From Martelella sp. NC20 (GTDB taxonomy: Bacteria > Pseudomonadota > Alphaproteobacteria > Rhizobiales > Rhizobiaceae): 64,000 nucleotides of DNA. Below, piece after piece: positions 1 to 8,990 of this stretch. A model generated the notes under the pieces. That model was not told the DNA's origin. It ran no database searches and saw only the letters and a program-made list of their open reading frames with translations. Both the position numbers and the translations under genes were made by a program. Position 1 is the first letter of the stretch. The number at the start of each line of letters is the position of its first letter. The stretch is taken from assembly GCF_013459645.1 (NCBI RefSeq), contig NZ_CP054861.1, forward strand, positions 226,001 through 290,000. The letters run 5' to 3'.

Positions 1-154
1 TGTAGAAGGTGAACGGAATCGCAAGTGCAATGCCCAGCAATGGCCCCATGCCCGGCAGGACGCCGAAGATGATGCCCACGCCGATGCCGACAGCGATGGC
101 CAGAAGAAGCGACAGAACGCCGGCAAGGTCCAGCGCCGAAAGCAGGGTATCCAT
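1..154 (-). CDS. tctA: Tripartite tricarboxylate transporter large permease (TctA family), N-terminal part
   Basis: Reading the minus strand from the ATG at 154 gives about 51 residues (MDTLLSALDLAGVLSLLLAI, then a glycine-rich helix with GVLPGMGPLLGIALA) before the window ends. The glycine-rich first helix with a PGMGP-like motif is typical of the TctA permease, which has about 12 membrane segments and about 500 residues. The start lies 6 bases after the tctB stop. The gene is the distal member of a tctC-tctB-tctA operon. Only the N-terminus is present, so the family call rests on this segment and on the neighbours. Confidence 0.85.
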   Translation of the reverse strand, partial: MDTLLSALDLAGVLSLLLAIAVGIGVGIIFGVLPGMGPLLGIALAIPFTFY

Positions 155-160
155 TGTCCT

Positions 161-694
161 TCAGCCTCCGATCAGGGCGGTGAGAAACCGCCCGAAGGGC
201 AGGTGAATGTCGAAGACGATCCGCACCAGCCAGTAAAGGGCCAGCGAGAACGCCACCGGAAAGCCGACGATCGAAAGCGGCCTGCGCGCGCCGCCGGCAA
301 CCATCAGCGCGGCGCCGAAAAGCGTGGTCGAGGCGATATAGCCAAACCGCGGAAACGCCAGAAGATAGAGAAACAGCGCCACGACGACGCCGATAATGCG
401 CGCCCACGGCAAAGTTTCATCGGGCCGGCCGCGTACGGAAATCAGCCGCGTCGCGGGGCGGATGATGACGGCGACCGCCAGGACCATCAGGCCCACGCCC
501 AGCCATGTGGGGTACTGCTTGGCATCGATGCCGCCCGACAGCGACGCAATGGGATTGTCTTCCATCGCCGCGATATCCAGAACCATCCAGAGGCCGAGAA
601 TGAAGGATCCTGCTCCGACGACGACGGCGGCAAGGTCTTGCGACCGGGTTGCCGTTTCCCGTTGCGGAGCCTGAAAGGTTTCGTCGTTGGACAT
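161..694 (-). CDS. tctB: Tripartite tricarboxylate transporter small permease (TctB family)
   Basis: A 177-residue inner-membrane protein with a short cytoplasmic N-terminus and four predicted hydrophobic segments (about residues 22-45, 66-85, 98-118 and 125-165). This is the expected size and topology for TctB, the small membrane subunit that works with TctA and the periplasmic TctC in proton- or sodium-driven carboxylate uptake. It follows tctC by 66 bases and precedes tctA by 6 bases, so the three are probably co-transcribed. TctB proteins diverge strongly in sequence, so the call leans on topology and gene order. Confidence 0.85.
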   Translation of the reverse strand: MSNDETFQAPQRETATRSQDLAAVVVGAGSFILGLWMVLDIAAMEDNPIASLSGGIDAKQYPTWLGVGLMVLAVAVIIRPATRLISVRGRPDETLPWARIIGVVVALFLYLLAFPRFGYIASTTLFGAALMVAGGARRPLSIVGFPVAFSLALYWLVRIVFDIHLPFGRFLTALIGG

Positions 695-760
695 CGGGAG
701 AACCTCAGGTCTGAAAGGAAATCGCGCCGCCGGCCAATGGTATGGAGCGGCGCGAAACGC

Positions 761-1741
761 TCAATTTTTCTTCAGGTTTTCCAGTGCCGGCGCCAGCCGG
801 TCGAGCGAAACCTGCCAGAGATCCTGAAACGCATCCGGCTCCATGTACTGGACGGTGAACCCGCCTTCGAACATCTTCTTCTTGAAGGGCTCGGAATTGA
901 TGACCTCGCGGAACACGTCCTGAAGTTTCTTCATGCGTTCCGGATCCGTGCCCTCGGGCGCGACCAGTCCCGACCAGCCGGCGGTCGCCGCACCCCAGTC
1001 AAGGTCGTAGCCCTGTTCCTTCGCCGTCGGAATCCCGGGTTCGATCGGGGAGCGCTCTTCGGTAAAGATCGCGAGCGTCTTGATCTTGTCGCCGTAGATC
1101 TTCACCGCGCCGAGCGCGCCGGTGGTGAAGTCGAGAGAGCCGTCAAACAGGCCCTGAATATTCGAGGTCTCGCAACCGTCCGCCGGGATCGGCTGATATC
1201 TGGTGATCTCGGCCACTTCGAGGAACCGCCGCATCACCACATGCGGCAGGCTGACCGCCGGGCAGACGCCAACTCTCAGGACACCGTCCTGGGCTTTTGC
1301 CCATTCAACGAATTCATCAACGTTGTTTGCGGGATGATCGGCGGCAACCGTCAAGGTGAAGGGGTTCACCCACATCAGCCCGATCGGGTCGAAACCCATC
1401 GGATCGAAGCCGATACGCGGCTCGAATGTAGGCACCATGATCTGGGTGGCGACCCACGAATTGCCGATCGTGTAGCCATCGGGATCGGCCTCGGAAAGCG
1501 CAAGCATCGCCTTGGCGCCGCCGCCGCCGGCGATGTTCTGCACCGCGATCGGCTGCCCCAGCTTCTGGGCAGCGAATTCGGCAACGATCCGCGCGGTTAT
1601 GTCGCCGGAAGTGCCGGCCTCCCAGGGCTCGATCATCGTGATCGGGCGCGTCGGAAAATCCTGCGCGGCGGCCGTGCCGGCAAAAGCGGCAAACGAAAGT
1701 GCGACACCCGCAAAGCGGGCCAGTGATCTGGAAATCATCAT
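761..1741 (-). CDS. tctC: Tripartite tricarboxylate transporter substrate-binding protein (TctC/Bug family)
   Basis: From the ATG at 1741, preceded by a strong GGAGG site, the product has 326 residues, the usual Bug/TctC length. The open frame continues upstream to 1930 but lacks a signal peptide there, so the internal start is preferred. Residues 1-24 form a signal peptide ending in TAAAQ. The mature protein opens with the family's DFPTRPITMIEPW block, followed by GGGGAKAMLALS and PDGYTIG motifs. It should capture a carboxylate in the periplasm for TctAB; the ligand cannot be deduced. It is divergent from the LysR gene at 1837, which probably controls it. Confidence 0.9.
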   Translation of the reverse strand: MMISRSLARFAGVALSFAAFAGTAAAQDFPTRPITMIEPWEAGTSGDITARIVAEFAAQKLGQPIAVQNIAGGGGAKAMLALSEADPDGYTIGNSWVATQIMVPTFEPRIGFDPMGFDPIGLMWVNPFTLTVAADHPANNVDEFVEWAKAQDGVLRVGVCPAVSLPHVVMRRFLEVAEITRYQPIPADGCETSNIQGLFDGSLDFTTGALGAVKIYGDKIKTLAIFTEERSPIEPGIPTAKEQGYDLDWGAATAGWSGLVAPEGTDPERMKKLQDVFREVINSEPFKKKMFEGGFTVQYMEPDAFQDLWQVSLDRLAPALENLKKN

Positions 1742-1836
1742 TTCTCCTCCCTTGGATTTGACAAAGGCTAAAGAGATGGCTTCATTAATGCAAATAATTA
1801 ACAACGCATTCCTCATGCATTTTGGTAATCGTAAAC
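1742..1836. promoter_or_regulatory. Divergent tctC/LysR intergenic control region
   Basis: The 95-bp AT-rich gap between tctC (minus) and the LysR gene (plus) holds the dyad TTAAT-N7-ATTAA at 1785-1801, and AATGC/GCATT arms at 1787-1791 and 1806-1810. Such dyads between a LysR gene and its divergent target are the usual regulator sites in this family. The exact box is inferred. Confidence 0.5.
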
Positions 1837-2736
1837 ATGAACCTGCAAAACCTGCGTTACCTTCTTTCCATAGCCGAAACGGGGTCGATGACCCGCTCGG
1901 CAGAGCAGTTGAACATGACCCAGCCGGCACTGAGCCGCGGCCTTGCGGCGCTTGAGGACGAAGTGGGAGCGCAGCTTTTCGTGCGGCTTCCCAAGGCCAT
2001 GCGGCTGACCGTGTTCGGACGTGTGATGGTGCGCAGGGCGCAAGGCATTTTCCGGCAGTTGGAAGACGCCCAGCACGAAATCCGGCATCTGCAGGAACAT
2101 GAAGAGACGGAGCTTTCCGTGGGTTCAGGCCCGATCTGGCTGACCGGTCTGCTGCCGCGCGCGATCAACCTGACCACGCAGGACCTGCCCGGCGTCTCGA
2201 TCAGCGTGATCGGCGGTTTCGAGCGCCAGCTTGCCGAACTGGTCCGGCGCGGACAGGTCGCCTTCATCCTCACCGAGCTAACCGACGACCCGGAGTTTTC
2301 CGATCTCCATTCGGAGCCGCTTGCTTCCGCGCGCTACGCCGTGGTCGCGCGCCGGGGGCACCCGCTGGAGCGGGCAGGAACGCTTGAGCTTCCGGATCTC
2401 CTCGGGTTTCCATGGGTCATGCCCGACAAGGCCGTCAACGCCCAGAAGCGGCTCGACGGGCTGTTCCAGACCGAGGGCCTGAGCCCGCCCGTCGCCCGGA
2501 TACGTTCGACCTCCAACGGTTTCATCACCACCTATCTGGAACAGTCCGACGCCCTCACCTTCGCCGTCACCCCGATCCTGCGGGGACACCCCGGCCTAAC
2601 CGAACTGCCGCTGTCCCGGCCGCTGCCCAAACGGACCACAGGCATCCAGCGCCTGCCCGACGACTGGCTCAGCCCGGCCGCCGAGAAAATGCTCGAGCAT
2701 CTGCGAGTTCTGACGCTGCAGGAGGATGAATTCTAG
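1837..2736 (+). CDS. LysR-family transcriptional regulator of the tct operon
   Basis: From the ATG at 1837 the protein has 299 residues. An upstream in-frame TTG at 1822 is less likely because the family starts immediately before the helix-turn-helix (MNLQNLRYLLSIAETGSMTR). The winged helix spans about residues 1-60 and includes TQPALSRGLAALEDEVGAQLF. The remainder is a LysR substrate-binding domain. Its divergent placement next to tctC suggests it senses the carboxylate taken up by TctABC. Effector unknown. Confidence 0.9.
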   Translation: MNLQNLRYLLSIAETGSMTRSAEQLNMTQPALSRGLAALEDEVGAQLFVRLPKAMRLTVFGRVMVRRAQGIFRQLEDAQHEIRHLQEHEETELSVGSGPIWLTGLLPRAINLTTQDLPGVSISVIGGFERQLAELVRRGQVAFILTELTDDPEFSDLHSEPLASARYAVVARRGHPLERAGTLELPDLLGFPWVMPDKAVNAQKRLDGLFQTEGLSPPVARIRSTSNGFITTYLEQSDALTFAVTPILRGHPGLTELPLSRPLPKRTTGIQRLPDDWLSPAAEKMLEHLRVLTLQEDEF

Positions 2737-2913
2737 CCGGGAGCACCGGAGAAGGCATCGCCGCTATCGGGCTTGCTTTCTTCCACGTGTCAGCTGTTTC
2801 TGGTCGAAAGCCGTAGCTACGTCTCAGATATCTCGGGAGAATGCTCTATGTAAACGACGTCAGTCATGGGAGCAGAGGAGAACCTGAAACATACAGCTGC
2901 TAGTCACGACCTG

Positions 2914-3558
2914 TCATGTCTTCAGGACAAGGTCAGCCGCGATACTGTGTTCGATAACTATTCTGGCGTTGGGGAGATCGTTTTCCTCGATCTTGGCACG
3001 CGCCTCCTCAGGCTGCAGAGAACGCCATCTGTCGAGCAGGCGCTGGCGCAGCAACTCCAAAGGCACATCCAGATACAGGCTCAAGTCGAAGCGTTCATGC
3101 AAAGACTTCCATCCTGGTTCTTCCAACAACAGATAATTGCCTTCAACAAGGATCAGGCGCACCGAAGGCTTGATCACGCGGGCGCCCGCACGGGAGATCT
3201 CCAGCGCGCGGTCAAAGACAGGAACCGCAACCGCTCGATCATACCGGGCAAGCCGGTCGAGCACAGATGCCAGCCCGTCTACGTCAAAGGTGTGGGGAGC
3301 GCCCTTGCGCGCAAGCCAGCCATAAGACTGCAAGAGGACATTATCGTAGTGGAACCCGTCCATAGGCAGAACCGCCACGCGGCCGGGGGCTTCCGCTTCA
3401 ACCGTCTTGAACAAGCGCTGGGCAAGTGTGCTCTTGCCGGAAGCTGGCGCTCCAGCGATGGCGACAAACCTGCGCACATCGCCATGAGCGAAGGCTATCA
3501 ACCGGGTCAAAAGGTCAGTTTCGTCAGTCGGAAGGGATTTTTGCCCGCTCACCAGCAT
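2914..3558 (-). CDS. P-loop sugar/nucleoside kinase of the FrcK (uridine-kinase-like) type
   Basis: A 214-residue protein with a Walker A loop GAPASGKS at residues 36-43 and a DGFHYD motif at 67-72, as in the uridine/pantothenate kinase fold and in FrcK proteins linked to fructose transport. An ILVEGNYLLL segment follows, typical of this family. Its start overlaps the end of the SDR gene by 10 bases, placing it last in the sugar operon transcribed from about 10325. By family and context it probably phosphorylates the ketose or polyol product made by the operon's enzymes. The precise acceptor is not visible. Confidence 0.75.
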   Translation of the reverse strand: MLVSGQKSLPTDETDLLTRLIAFAHGDVRRFVAIAGAPASGKSTLAQRLFKTVEAEAPGRVAVLPMDGFHYDNVLLQSYGWLARKGAPHTFDVDGLASVLDRLARYDRAVAVPVFDRALEISRAGARVIKPSVRLILVEGNYLLLEEPGWKSLHERFDLSLYLDVPLELLRQRLLDRWRSLQPEEARAKIEENDLPNARIVIEHSIAADLVLKT

Positions 3559-4307
3559 GTGAGCCCGCCATCGACCACCAAAACGGATCCAGTTATCAGA
3601 CTGGCGGCATCGCTCGCCAGAAAATGCACGGCAGATGCGACTTCATCCACCTGGCCGAAACGCCCCATTGGCGTGTCACGCATCCAGATGGCGGCCATTC
3701 CGTTCTCATGGGCAACAGCCGTCAGGGGCGTCTCGATATAGGTCGGCGCCACCGCATTCACCCGCAGACCGCGATCAGCCCATTCGGCGGCCAACGACTT
3801 CGTTAGGTGATGGACGGCGGCCTTGGAACTGTTGTAATGCGCTTGCCCCTGTGGACGGTTGACGATGATACCAGACATCGAGCCAACGTTGACGATGCTG
3901 CCGCGCCTACGATCCAGCATCTTCCGACCAAACGCCCGGTTGCAGTAGAAGACGCCGTCGAGATTGACGCGATGCACTTCGAGCCAATCTTCGTTGGCAA
4001 TGTCTTCGGCTGGCATGGGCAAGCGTCCGATACCGGCATTGGCAACCAGAATATCCAGATCGCCGATAGTGGCGGCGACATCATCGACGGCGGCACTGTC
4101 CTTGACATCGAGGCTCATTGCCTCGGTGCTGCGTCCGTTTTCAGCCAGTCTCGTAGCCGCAGCCGCGGCAGCCGCGCCATCGAGATCGGCCAGGACCACA
4201 TGGGCTCCGGCCTCGCTCAGCGCATCGGCACAGGCATAGCCAATGCCCCGGGCAGCCCCCGTGACGAGCGCGCGGCGCCCGAAAAGAGATAATTTTTCCA
4301 TATACAT
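3549..4307 (-). CDS. Short-chain dehydrogenase/reductase, polyol or sugar type
   Basis: A 252-residue classical SDR. TGAARGIG at residues 16-23 binds the dinucleotide, an acidic residue after the second strand (LADLDG) suggests NAD, NAG lies at 90-92, and the catalytic Ser143, Tyr158 and Lys162 (YNSSK) are intact. The C-terminus has the usual GSVLVVDGG strand. It sits between the transporter ATPase and the kinase gene, 30 bases downstream of the ATPase stop. With the 3-epimerase nearby it probably interconverts a polyol and a ketose. The substrate is inferred from context only. Confidence 0.85.
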   Translation of the reverse strand: MYMEKLSLFGRRALVTGAARGIGYACADALSEAGAHVVLADLDGAAAAAAATRLAENGRSTEAMSLDVKDSAAVDDVAATIGDLDILVANAGIGRLPMPAEDIANEDWLEVHRVNLDGVFYCNRAFGRKMLDRRRGSIVNVGSMSGIIVNRPQGQAHYNSSKAAVHHLTKSLAAEWADRGLRVNAVAPTYIETPLTAVAHENGMAAIWMRDTPMGRFGQVDEVASAVHFLASDAASLITGSVLVVDGGLTCW

Positions 4308-4337
4308 CTTCGAACCCTCGCGAATCCGACGCGCCGG

Positions 4338-5429
4338 TCAGGCTGCGCCGGGCAGTTGAACGTTTCGGATCGTGGCACCCTGGGCATCAAACAGGTGACA
4401 ATTCCCGGCTTGCGGCGTCAGGGAAATCACGTCGCCTCTGCCAAAGGCGCGTTCGCCGACGCCGCGCACAACCAGTTGTTTGTCGAGGCCGGCAACCGCC
4501 ACATGAAGATAGGCGTCGCTGCCGAGTTGCTCCGCCACCGTGACCTTGCCATCCCACAGCCCGCCCGAGCCCTGATGCAGGAAATGCTCTGGCCGGATGC
4601 CCAGTATTTTCGTCCGGGCGCACTCAGCCGGACTGCGGTCAGGAAGCGTGACCTGGAGCCCCCCTTCAAGGTGAAGCCGGTTGTCCTCAGCCTGCGTGAC
4701 GTCGAGGAAATTCATCTTCGGACTACCGATAAAGCCCGCAACAAACAGGTTGGCCGGATGATCATAAAGTTCGACCGGCGTATCGAATTGCTCCACCCTT
4801 CCGCCATTCAGCACGACAATACGATCGGCCATGGTCATCGCTTCAACCTGATCATGGGTTACATAAATCATCGTTCGCTTCAGGTCGGTGTGCAGATTGA
4901 TGATCTCCATGCGCATTTGCACGCGCAGCGCCGCGTCAAGGTTCGACAGCGGCTCATCGAAAAGAAAGGCCGATGGCGAGCGCACGATCGCCCGTCCGAT
5001 GGCCACGCGCTGCCGTTGACCGCCAGACAGGTCGCGCGGACGGCGCTCCAGCAGCGGCGTCAGCTCAAGAAGGCGTGCGGCCTCCTCGATCTTGGCGTTG
5101 ATCTCAGCCTTGGGGAACCCGGCGATCCTGAGGCCAAAGCCAATATTCTTGCGAACACTCATATGCGGATAGAGCGCATAGCTCTGGAACACCATGGCGA
5201 TGTGACGGTCGGCGGGCTCCTTCATGTCGACCTGTTCGCCGTCGATGCTGATTCTACCATCGTCGATCTCCTCGAGGCCGGCGATCAGACGCAGTAGCGT
5301 AGACTTGCCACACCCTGATGGACCGACGAAGACCACGAACTCGCCGTCTGCAATCTCAAGTTCTATGCCCTCAATGACGGTGACATTACCGAAACTTTTA
5401 CGCACATTATCGAGGTGTATGGCTCCCAT
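4338..5429 (-). CDS. Carbohydrate ABC transporter ATP-binding protein (UgpC/MalK family)
   Basis: A 363-residue ATPase. Walker [10 protein letters not shown] is at residues 36-44, the Q-loop FQSYALYPH around 81-89, LSGGQ at 134-138 and Walker B AFLFDEP at 154-160. A C-terminal regulatory OB/TOBE region of about 120 residues marks the CUT1 subgroup. It energises the two permeases at 7124-8913. Its start codon is one base beyond the epimerase stop, indicating translational coupling. It is placed downstream of two enzyme genes rather than beside its permeases, which is common in Rhizobiales sugar operons. Confidence 0.92.
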   Translation of the reverse strand: MGAIHLDNVRKSFGNVTVIEGIELEIADGEFVVFVGPSGCGKSTLLRLIAGLEEIDDGRISIDGEQVDMKEPADRHIAMVFQSYALYPHMSVRKNIGFGLRIAGFPKAEINAKIEEAARLLELTPLLERRPRDLSGGQRQRVAIGRAIVRSPSAFLFDEPLSNLDAALRVQMRMEIINLHTDLKRTMIYVTHDQVEAMTMADRIVVLNGGRVEQFDTPVELYDHPANLFVAGFIGSPKMNFLDVTQAEDNRLHLEGGLQVTLPDRSPAECARTKILGIRPEHFLHQGSGGLWDGKVTVAEQLGSDAYLHVAVAGLDKQLVVRGVGERAFGRGDVISLTPQAGNCHLFDAQGATIRNVQLPGAA

Positions 5430-5430
5430 T

Positions 5431-6330
5431 TCAGGCCTCCATTTCGGTAAACCCGGAAGCCCTCAGCACCGTTTCGCGCGCGGCTTTCAACTGGGCATGC
5501 GTAAATGTGTATGCGTGGCGCGCCAGATCCTCGCCATCCGTCCAGGTGTTGCGCCAGATGCCGAGAATGCCGGTGAGCGGCTGCCCGACGACCTCGGACG
5601 AGAAGGACTCGTAGGTGATCGGCCCGTCATAACCTGAAGCGACCAGCGCCCGGAACAGGCTTGGGTGGTCGATGGAGCCGGAGCCGATGTAGCCCCGATG
5701 CGATTCTCCGGTATGGAAATAGCCGAGCTGCTTGCCGGTCGCCATAATAGCGTCCGGCGGGCTCTGTTCTTCGATGTGCATGTGATAGGCGTCGAGATGC
5801 ACTTTCACATTGGGGGCGTCGACCATCTTGCAATAGGCCACAGCCTGCGCGGCGGTGTTCAACACATTGCTCTCGTAGCGGTTCACAACCTCCATGCCCA
5901 GCGTAATGTCGTTTTCCACCGCATAGTCCGCCACCCGCCGCATGACCTCGGCAGAGGCTTCGATGCCCCTCCGGGTGGGCGGTTCGAAATATTTCTGAAA
6001 TGCGCTGTAGAGGATACCGCAGACGTGGGTTGCACCAAGGTCCCGGCCCACGGACAGCGCGGTGCGCAGCTTTTCCTCGCCGGCCTTCATCATCTGCGGG
6101 TCACCCGACGAAATATCGCTCCTATCGTCCAAGCCGAGCGACAGCGTGCAGCCAATGCCGGCTGCATCGAGCCGCCTGCGCGTCTCGTCCGGACGTAGGC
6201 TCGATGGCTCCAGCGCAGGGATTTCGATGAGATCAAAGCCTGTCGCGGCGGTCTTTTCGATAGCCATTGCCGCTTCGTTTTCGCTCCAGCCGGCGACCCA
6301 GACATTTGCGTGCAAACCAAGTTTATTCAT
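5431..6330 (-). CDS. D-tagatose/D-psicose 3-epimerase-type sugar isomerase
   Basis: From the ATG at 6330 the product has 299 residues; the longer open frame upstream overlaps the SDR gene and has no homology. It is a TIM-barrel xylose-isomerase-like protein. The metal-binding set Glu147, Asp180, His206 and Glu241 matches, with a constant offset of three, the Glu150/Asp183/His209/Glu244 of Agrobacterium D-psicose 3-epimerase. [13 protein letters not shown] and TYESFSS motifs support this. It should epimerise a ketohexose or ketopentose at C3 inside the cell, between import and the SDR and kinase steps. Confidence 0.88.
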   Translation of the reverse strand: MNKLGLHANVWVAGWSENEAAMAIEKTAATGFDLIEIPALEPSSLRPDETRRRLDAAGIGCTLSLGLDDRSDISSGDPQMMKAGEEKLRTALSVGRDLGATHVCGILYSAFQKYFEPPTRRGIEASAEVMRRVADYAVENDITLGMEVVNRYESNVLNTAAQAVAYCKMVDAPNVKVHLDAYHMHIEEQSPPDAIMATGKQLGYFHTGESHRGYIGSGSIDHPSLFRALVASGYDGPITYESFSSEVVGQPLTGILGIWRNTWTDGEDLARHAYTFTHAQLKAARETVLRASGFTEMEA

Positions 6331-6353
6331 AGGGTTTCGGTCTCCGTGAGAAC

Positions 6354-7118
6354 TTAGTGAAAAAGGATGCCGCCGCAGACGTTGATCGCCTGGCCGGTGA
6401 TGAAGGCCGCATCGTCGGAGGCTAGAAAGGCCACCGGGCCGGAAACGTCCTCGGGATAGCCGAGGCGTTTCAGCGCGGTCTTGGCGTGGACAGCCGCCAG
6501 CGCATCTGGCGTGCGATAATTGTTGCGGCCCATATCGGTATCGATAATGCCCGGGCAGATCGCATTGACGTTGATGCCGTCCTGAGCCACTTCCTCGGCG
6601 AGGATCTGGGTGAAACTGATGACCGCGGCCTTTGAGGAACAATAGTGGATCTGCCCCGGCGCACCGCGTTTGCCACCAATGGAAGCGATATTGATGATGC
6701 GTGCACGGTCTTGCTTGCGAAGGTGCGGCAACATCGCCTGCGTGACGAGAAAGGTGCCCCGCGTATTGATCTGATACATCCGATCCCATTCCTCGGGCGA
6801 AAGGTCATCGACGGATGATACCGAAAGCACTCCGGCGTTGTTGATCAGGACCCGGATGCCTCTCGAAAGCGCAACGGTATCGTTAACCAGCGTCTCGATG
6901 GACTTTGGGTCGCCGACGTCGCAGGGCAGAAAATCCGCCTTACCGCCGACGTTGCGGATGGATTCGACCACCGTCTCAGCCTCGCCACGCTGGCGTTCAA
7001 GGTCGCTGACGAGGACATGGTAGCCGTCTGCGCCGAACCGCTCGGCGATGGCGCGACCGATGCCGCGCGATGCACCGGTGATCAGCGCCGCTCCGGGGTT
7101 TTCACGGGCTAAGGTCAT
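6354..7118 (-). CDS. Short-chain dehydrogenase/reductase (second in the sugar operon)
   Basis: From the ATG at 7118 (254 residues), which avoids a long overlap with the permease gene. TGASRGIG is at residues 14-21, NNAG at 93-96, and the catalytic Ser146, Tyr159 and Lys163 are in place (IHYCSSKAA). VSDLER after the second strand suggests NAD(H). The stop of the upstream permease (7124) lies five bases before the start, so the genes are probably coupled. Two SDRs plus an epimerase suggest oxidation followed by stereochemical rearrangement of an imported polyol or rare sugar. Confidence 0.87.
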   Translation of the reverse strand: MTLARENPGAALITGASRGIGRAIAERFGADGYHVLVSDLERQRGEAETVVESIRNVGGKADFLPCDVGDPKSIETLVNDTVALSRGIRVLINNAGVLSVSSVDDLSPEEWDRMYQINTRGTFLVTQAMLPHLRKQDRARIINIASIGGKRGAPGQIHYCSSKAAVISFTQILAEEVAQDGINVNAICPGIIDTDMGRNNYRTPDALAAVHAKTALKRLGYPEDVSGPVAFLASDDAAFITGQAINVCGGILFH

Positions 7119-7123
7119 AGGTA

Positions 7124-7945
7124 TCAATCCTTTATGGCGCCCATCGTCATGCCGGACACGATGTGTCGCTGCATGGCGAAGGCGAAGACGATGGGGGGAA
7201 CGCACTGCACGACCGTAGCGGCAGCGATATATTCCCAATAAATCCGACCCGTACCGATGAAAGACGAGATGGTAACCGGGAAGGTTCGGGATGAGCCGCC
7301 GCTGAGGAAGAGCGCCAGAAGGAACTCATTCCAGGCAAAAATGAAGACGAAGGTGGCTACTACGGCAATGCCGGACAGGCTGAGCGGTATGGCGATCAGC
7401 ATCAGTATCTGGAACCAGGAACAGCCTTCCAAGCGAGCAGCCTCGATCAACTCTTTCGGCACCTGCTTCAGGAAGGACATCGATACCCAGATGGCAAATG
7501 GCATGTTGAAGCCCGCATAGGCAATGATCAGCGCCGGGACGCTGTCGAGAATGCCGAGACCGTTGAATATGATGAACAGCGGAACGGCTGCGGCAATGGG
7601 CGGCATCATGCGGGTCGACAGAATCCAGTCGGCCAGGAAATTGCGTCGCTTCAGCTTGAAATTCACCAGTGCGAAAGCCACCGGAAGCGCAAGAACCAGC
7701 GCAAGGATCGTGGTCCCCACCGTGACGACCAGCGAGTTGCGCATATTCGGCCAGTAATCAGCAAACAGGTCGGTGAAGTTCTTCAAGTAGGTAAAATCAA
7801 CAGCCCAGACCGGCGGAACGGCAATCATCTGCGCAGTCGTCTTGAAGGCGCCGAGAAACATCCAGAGCAGCGGGGCGAGGGAAAAAAACGTCACGCCGAG
7901 TGCGACGATGACGAGGGTGGCGTCTTTCCAAAAGGCGCGTCTCAT
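7124..7945 (-). CDS. Carbohydrate ABC transporter permease, MalG type
   Basis: A 273-residue membrane protein with six hydrophobic segments and the EAA loop ELIEAARLEGCSWFQILMLIAIPLS at about residues 155-180, which docks onto the ATPase. The length and the C-terminal GITMGAIKD ending are characteristic of CUT1 MalG-like permeases. Its start overlaps the end of the MalF-type gene by four bases (ATGA), and a GGAGG site precedes it. Confidence 0.92.
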   Translation of the reverse strand: MRRAFWKDATLVIVALGVTFFSLAPLLWMFLGAFKTTAQMIAVPPVWAVDFTYLKNFTDLFADYWPNMRNSLVVTVGTTILALVLALPVAFALVNFKLKRRNFLADWILSTRMMPPIAAAVPLFIIFNGLGILDSVPALIIAYAGFNMPFAIWVSMSFLKQVPKELIEAARLEGCSWFQILMLIAIPLSLSGIAVVATFVFIFAWNEFLLALFLSGGSSRTFPVTISSFIGTGRIYWEYIAAATVVQCVPPIVFAFAMQRHIVSGMTMGAIKD

Positions 7946-8913
7946 TGCTCGATCCTCCGCAGAAGCGCCACGGCGAATGTTGTGATGACGATCGACATGG
8001 CAAGGATGATGACTGCTGACGCAGATCCGAGCCCGACCTGGAAGTACTGAAATTCCTGCTGGTACGTGAATAGGGTCATCACCATGGTCGCGTCGCTGGG
8101 GCCGCCGCGGGTGGTGATGTAGACGATATCGAAAAAGCGCAATATCTCGATCAACCGCAAGATGACGGCCAGCAGGGCTATCGGCAGGATCGAGGGAATC
8201 TCGATGAACGCCGTGATATGATACCAGCGGGCCCCGTCGACGCGGGCGGCTTCAAGCACATCGTGGCGTACGGACATCAGGCCGGCCAGAAGCAGCACCG
8301 CCACGAAGGGCGTCCATTGCCAGACGTTGATCAGCAGGATTGAAAGCTTTGCCATCATGGGATCGCCGAACCAACTGACCGGATCGATCCCGAGGCTGGC
8401 AAGCAGTTGGTTGATGATGCCCAGTTGCGGGTTCATGACATAATTGGCAATAACCCCGATGGTGATCGGCGTAACCATCATTGGCACGAGATACGCGGAG
8501 CGCAGCGAATTCACCCAGGGTCGATGTGCCAGCTCGTAGAACACTTTGGCGATGGCGAAACCGAGGATCAGCTCGATGGTCAGGGTAGCGCCGGCAAGCA
8601 GCAGGGTGTTGCGAATTGCGCTGATAAAAATCTCGTCCTGGAACAGGTCAATATAATTCTGAAACCCCGCGAATACCTTGTTGTCAAGGCGCGTGAGGCG
8701 CACATAGTGAAGACTGAGCCACACCGAGTAGACGAATGGGAACAGCGTCAGAAGCAGCAAGAACAGCAGCGGCGGCCACAGAAATGCCGGTTGCTGGACG
8801 CGATCGCGCGACCACCAACGCTTGCGGCTGTGGCGCATCACAGCAGAGGCACGCTCCCCGGACAGGACGGAGGATTGTCCATCTAACGGAGGGGTTGCGG
8901 TTCCGCGAGACAT
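7942..8913 (-). CDS. Carbohydrate ABC transporter permease, MalF type
   Basis: From the ATG at 8913 (323 residues), preceded by GGAG. The open frame running up to 9153 enters the binding-protein gene and is rejected. An N-terminal cytoplasmic stretch of about 45 residues is followed by six membrane segments and the EAA loop (VLEAARVDGARWYHITAFIEIPSI). It pairs with the MalG-type permease that overlaps it by four bases. It is separated from the upstream binding-protein gene by 77 bases containing a hairpin. Confidence 0.92.
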   Translation of the reverse strand: MSRGTATPPLDGQSSVLSGERASAVMRHSRKRWWSRDRVQQPAFLWPPLLFLLLLTLFPFVYSVWLSLHYVRLTRLDNKVFAGFQNYIDLFQDEIFISAIRNTLLLAGATLTIELILGFAIAKVFYELAHRPWVNSLRSAYLVPMMVTPITIGVIANYVMNPQLGIINQLLASLGIDPVSWFGDPMMAKLSILLINVWQWTPFVAVLLLAGLMSVRHDVLEAARVDGARWYHITAFIEIPSILPIALLAVILRLIEILRFFDIVYITTRGGPSDATMVMTLFTYQQEFQYFQVGLGSASAVIILAMSIVITTFAVALLRRIEQ

Positions 8914-8947
8914 GCGGTTCTCCTTGGCAGGCCAGGCATGAGAGGAA

Positions 8948-8973
8948 CAGAGGGCGCATAAGGCGCCGCTCTG
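8948..8973. promoter_or_regulatory. Intercistronic hairpin between binding-protein and permease genes
   Basis: CAGAGGGCGC (8948-8957) pairs with GCGCCGCTCTG (8963-8973), giving ten base pairs with one bulged G and a five-base loop, in the 77-bp gap after the binding-protein stop. No T-run follows. Such hairpins commonly protect the abundant binding-protein message or dampen read-through; that role is inferred. Confidence 0.55.
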
Positions 8974-8990
8974 TCTGGTTTTGATGATGC

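Noticed and set aside
3635..4292. Plus-strand open frames opposite the first SDR gene
   Set aside because: Antisense to a complete SDR with all catalytic residues; no homology.
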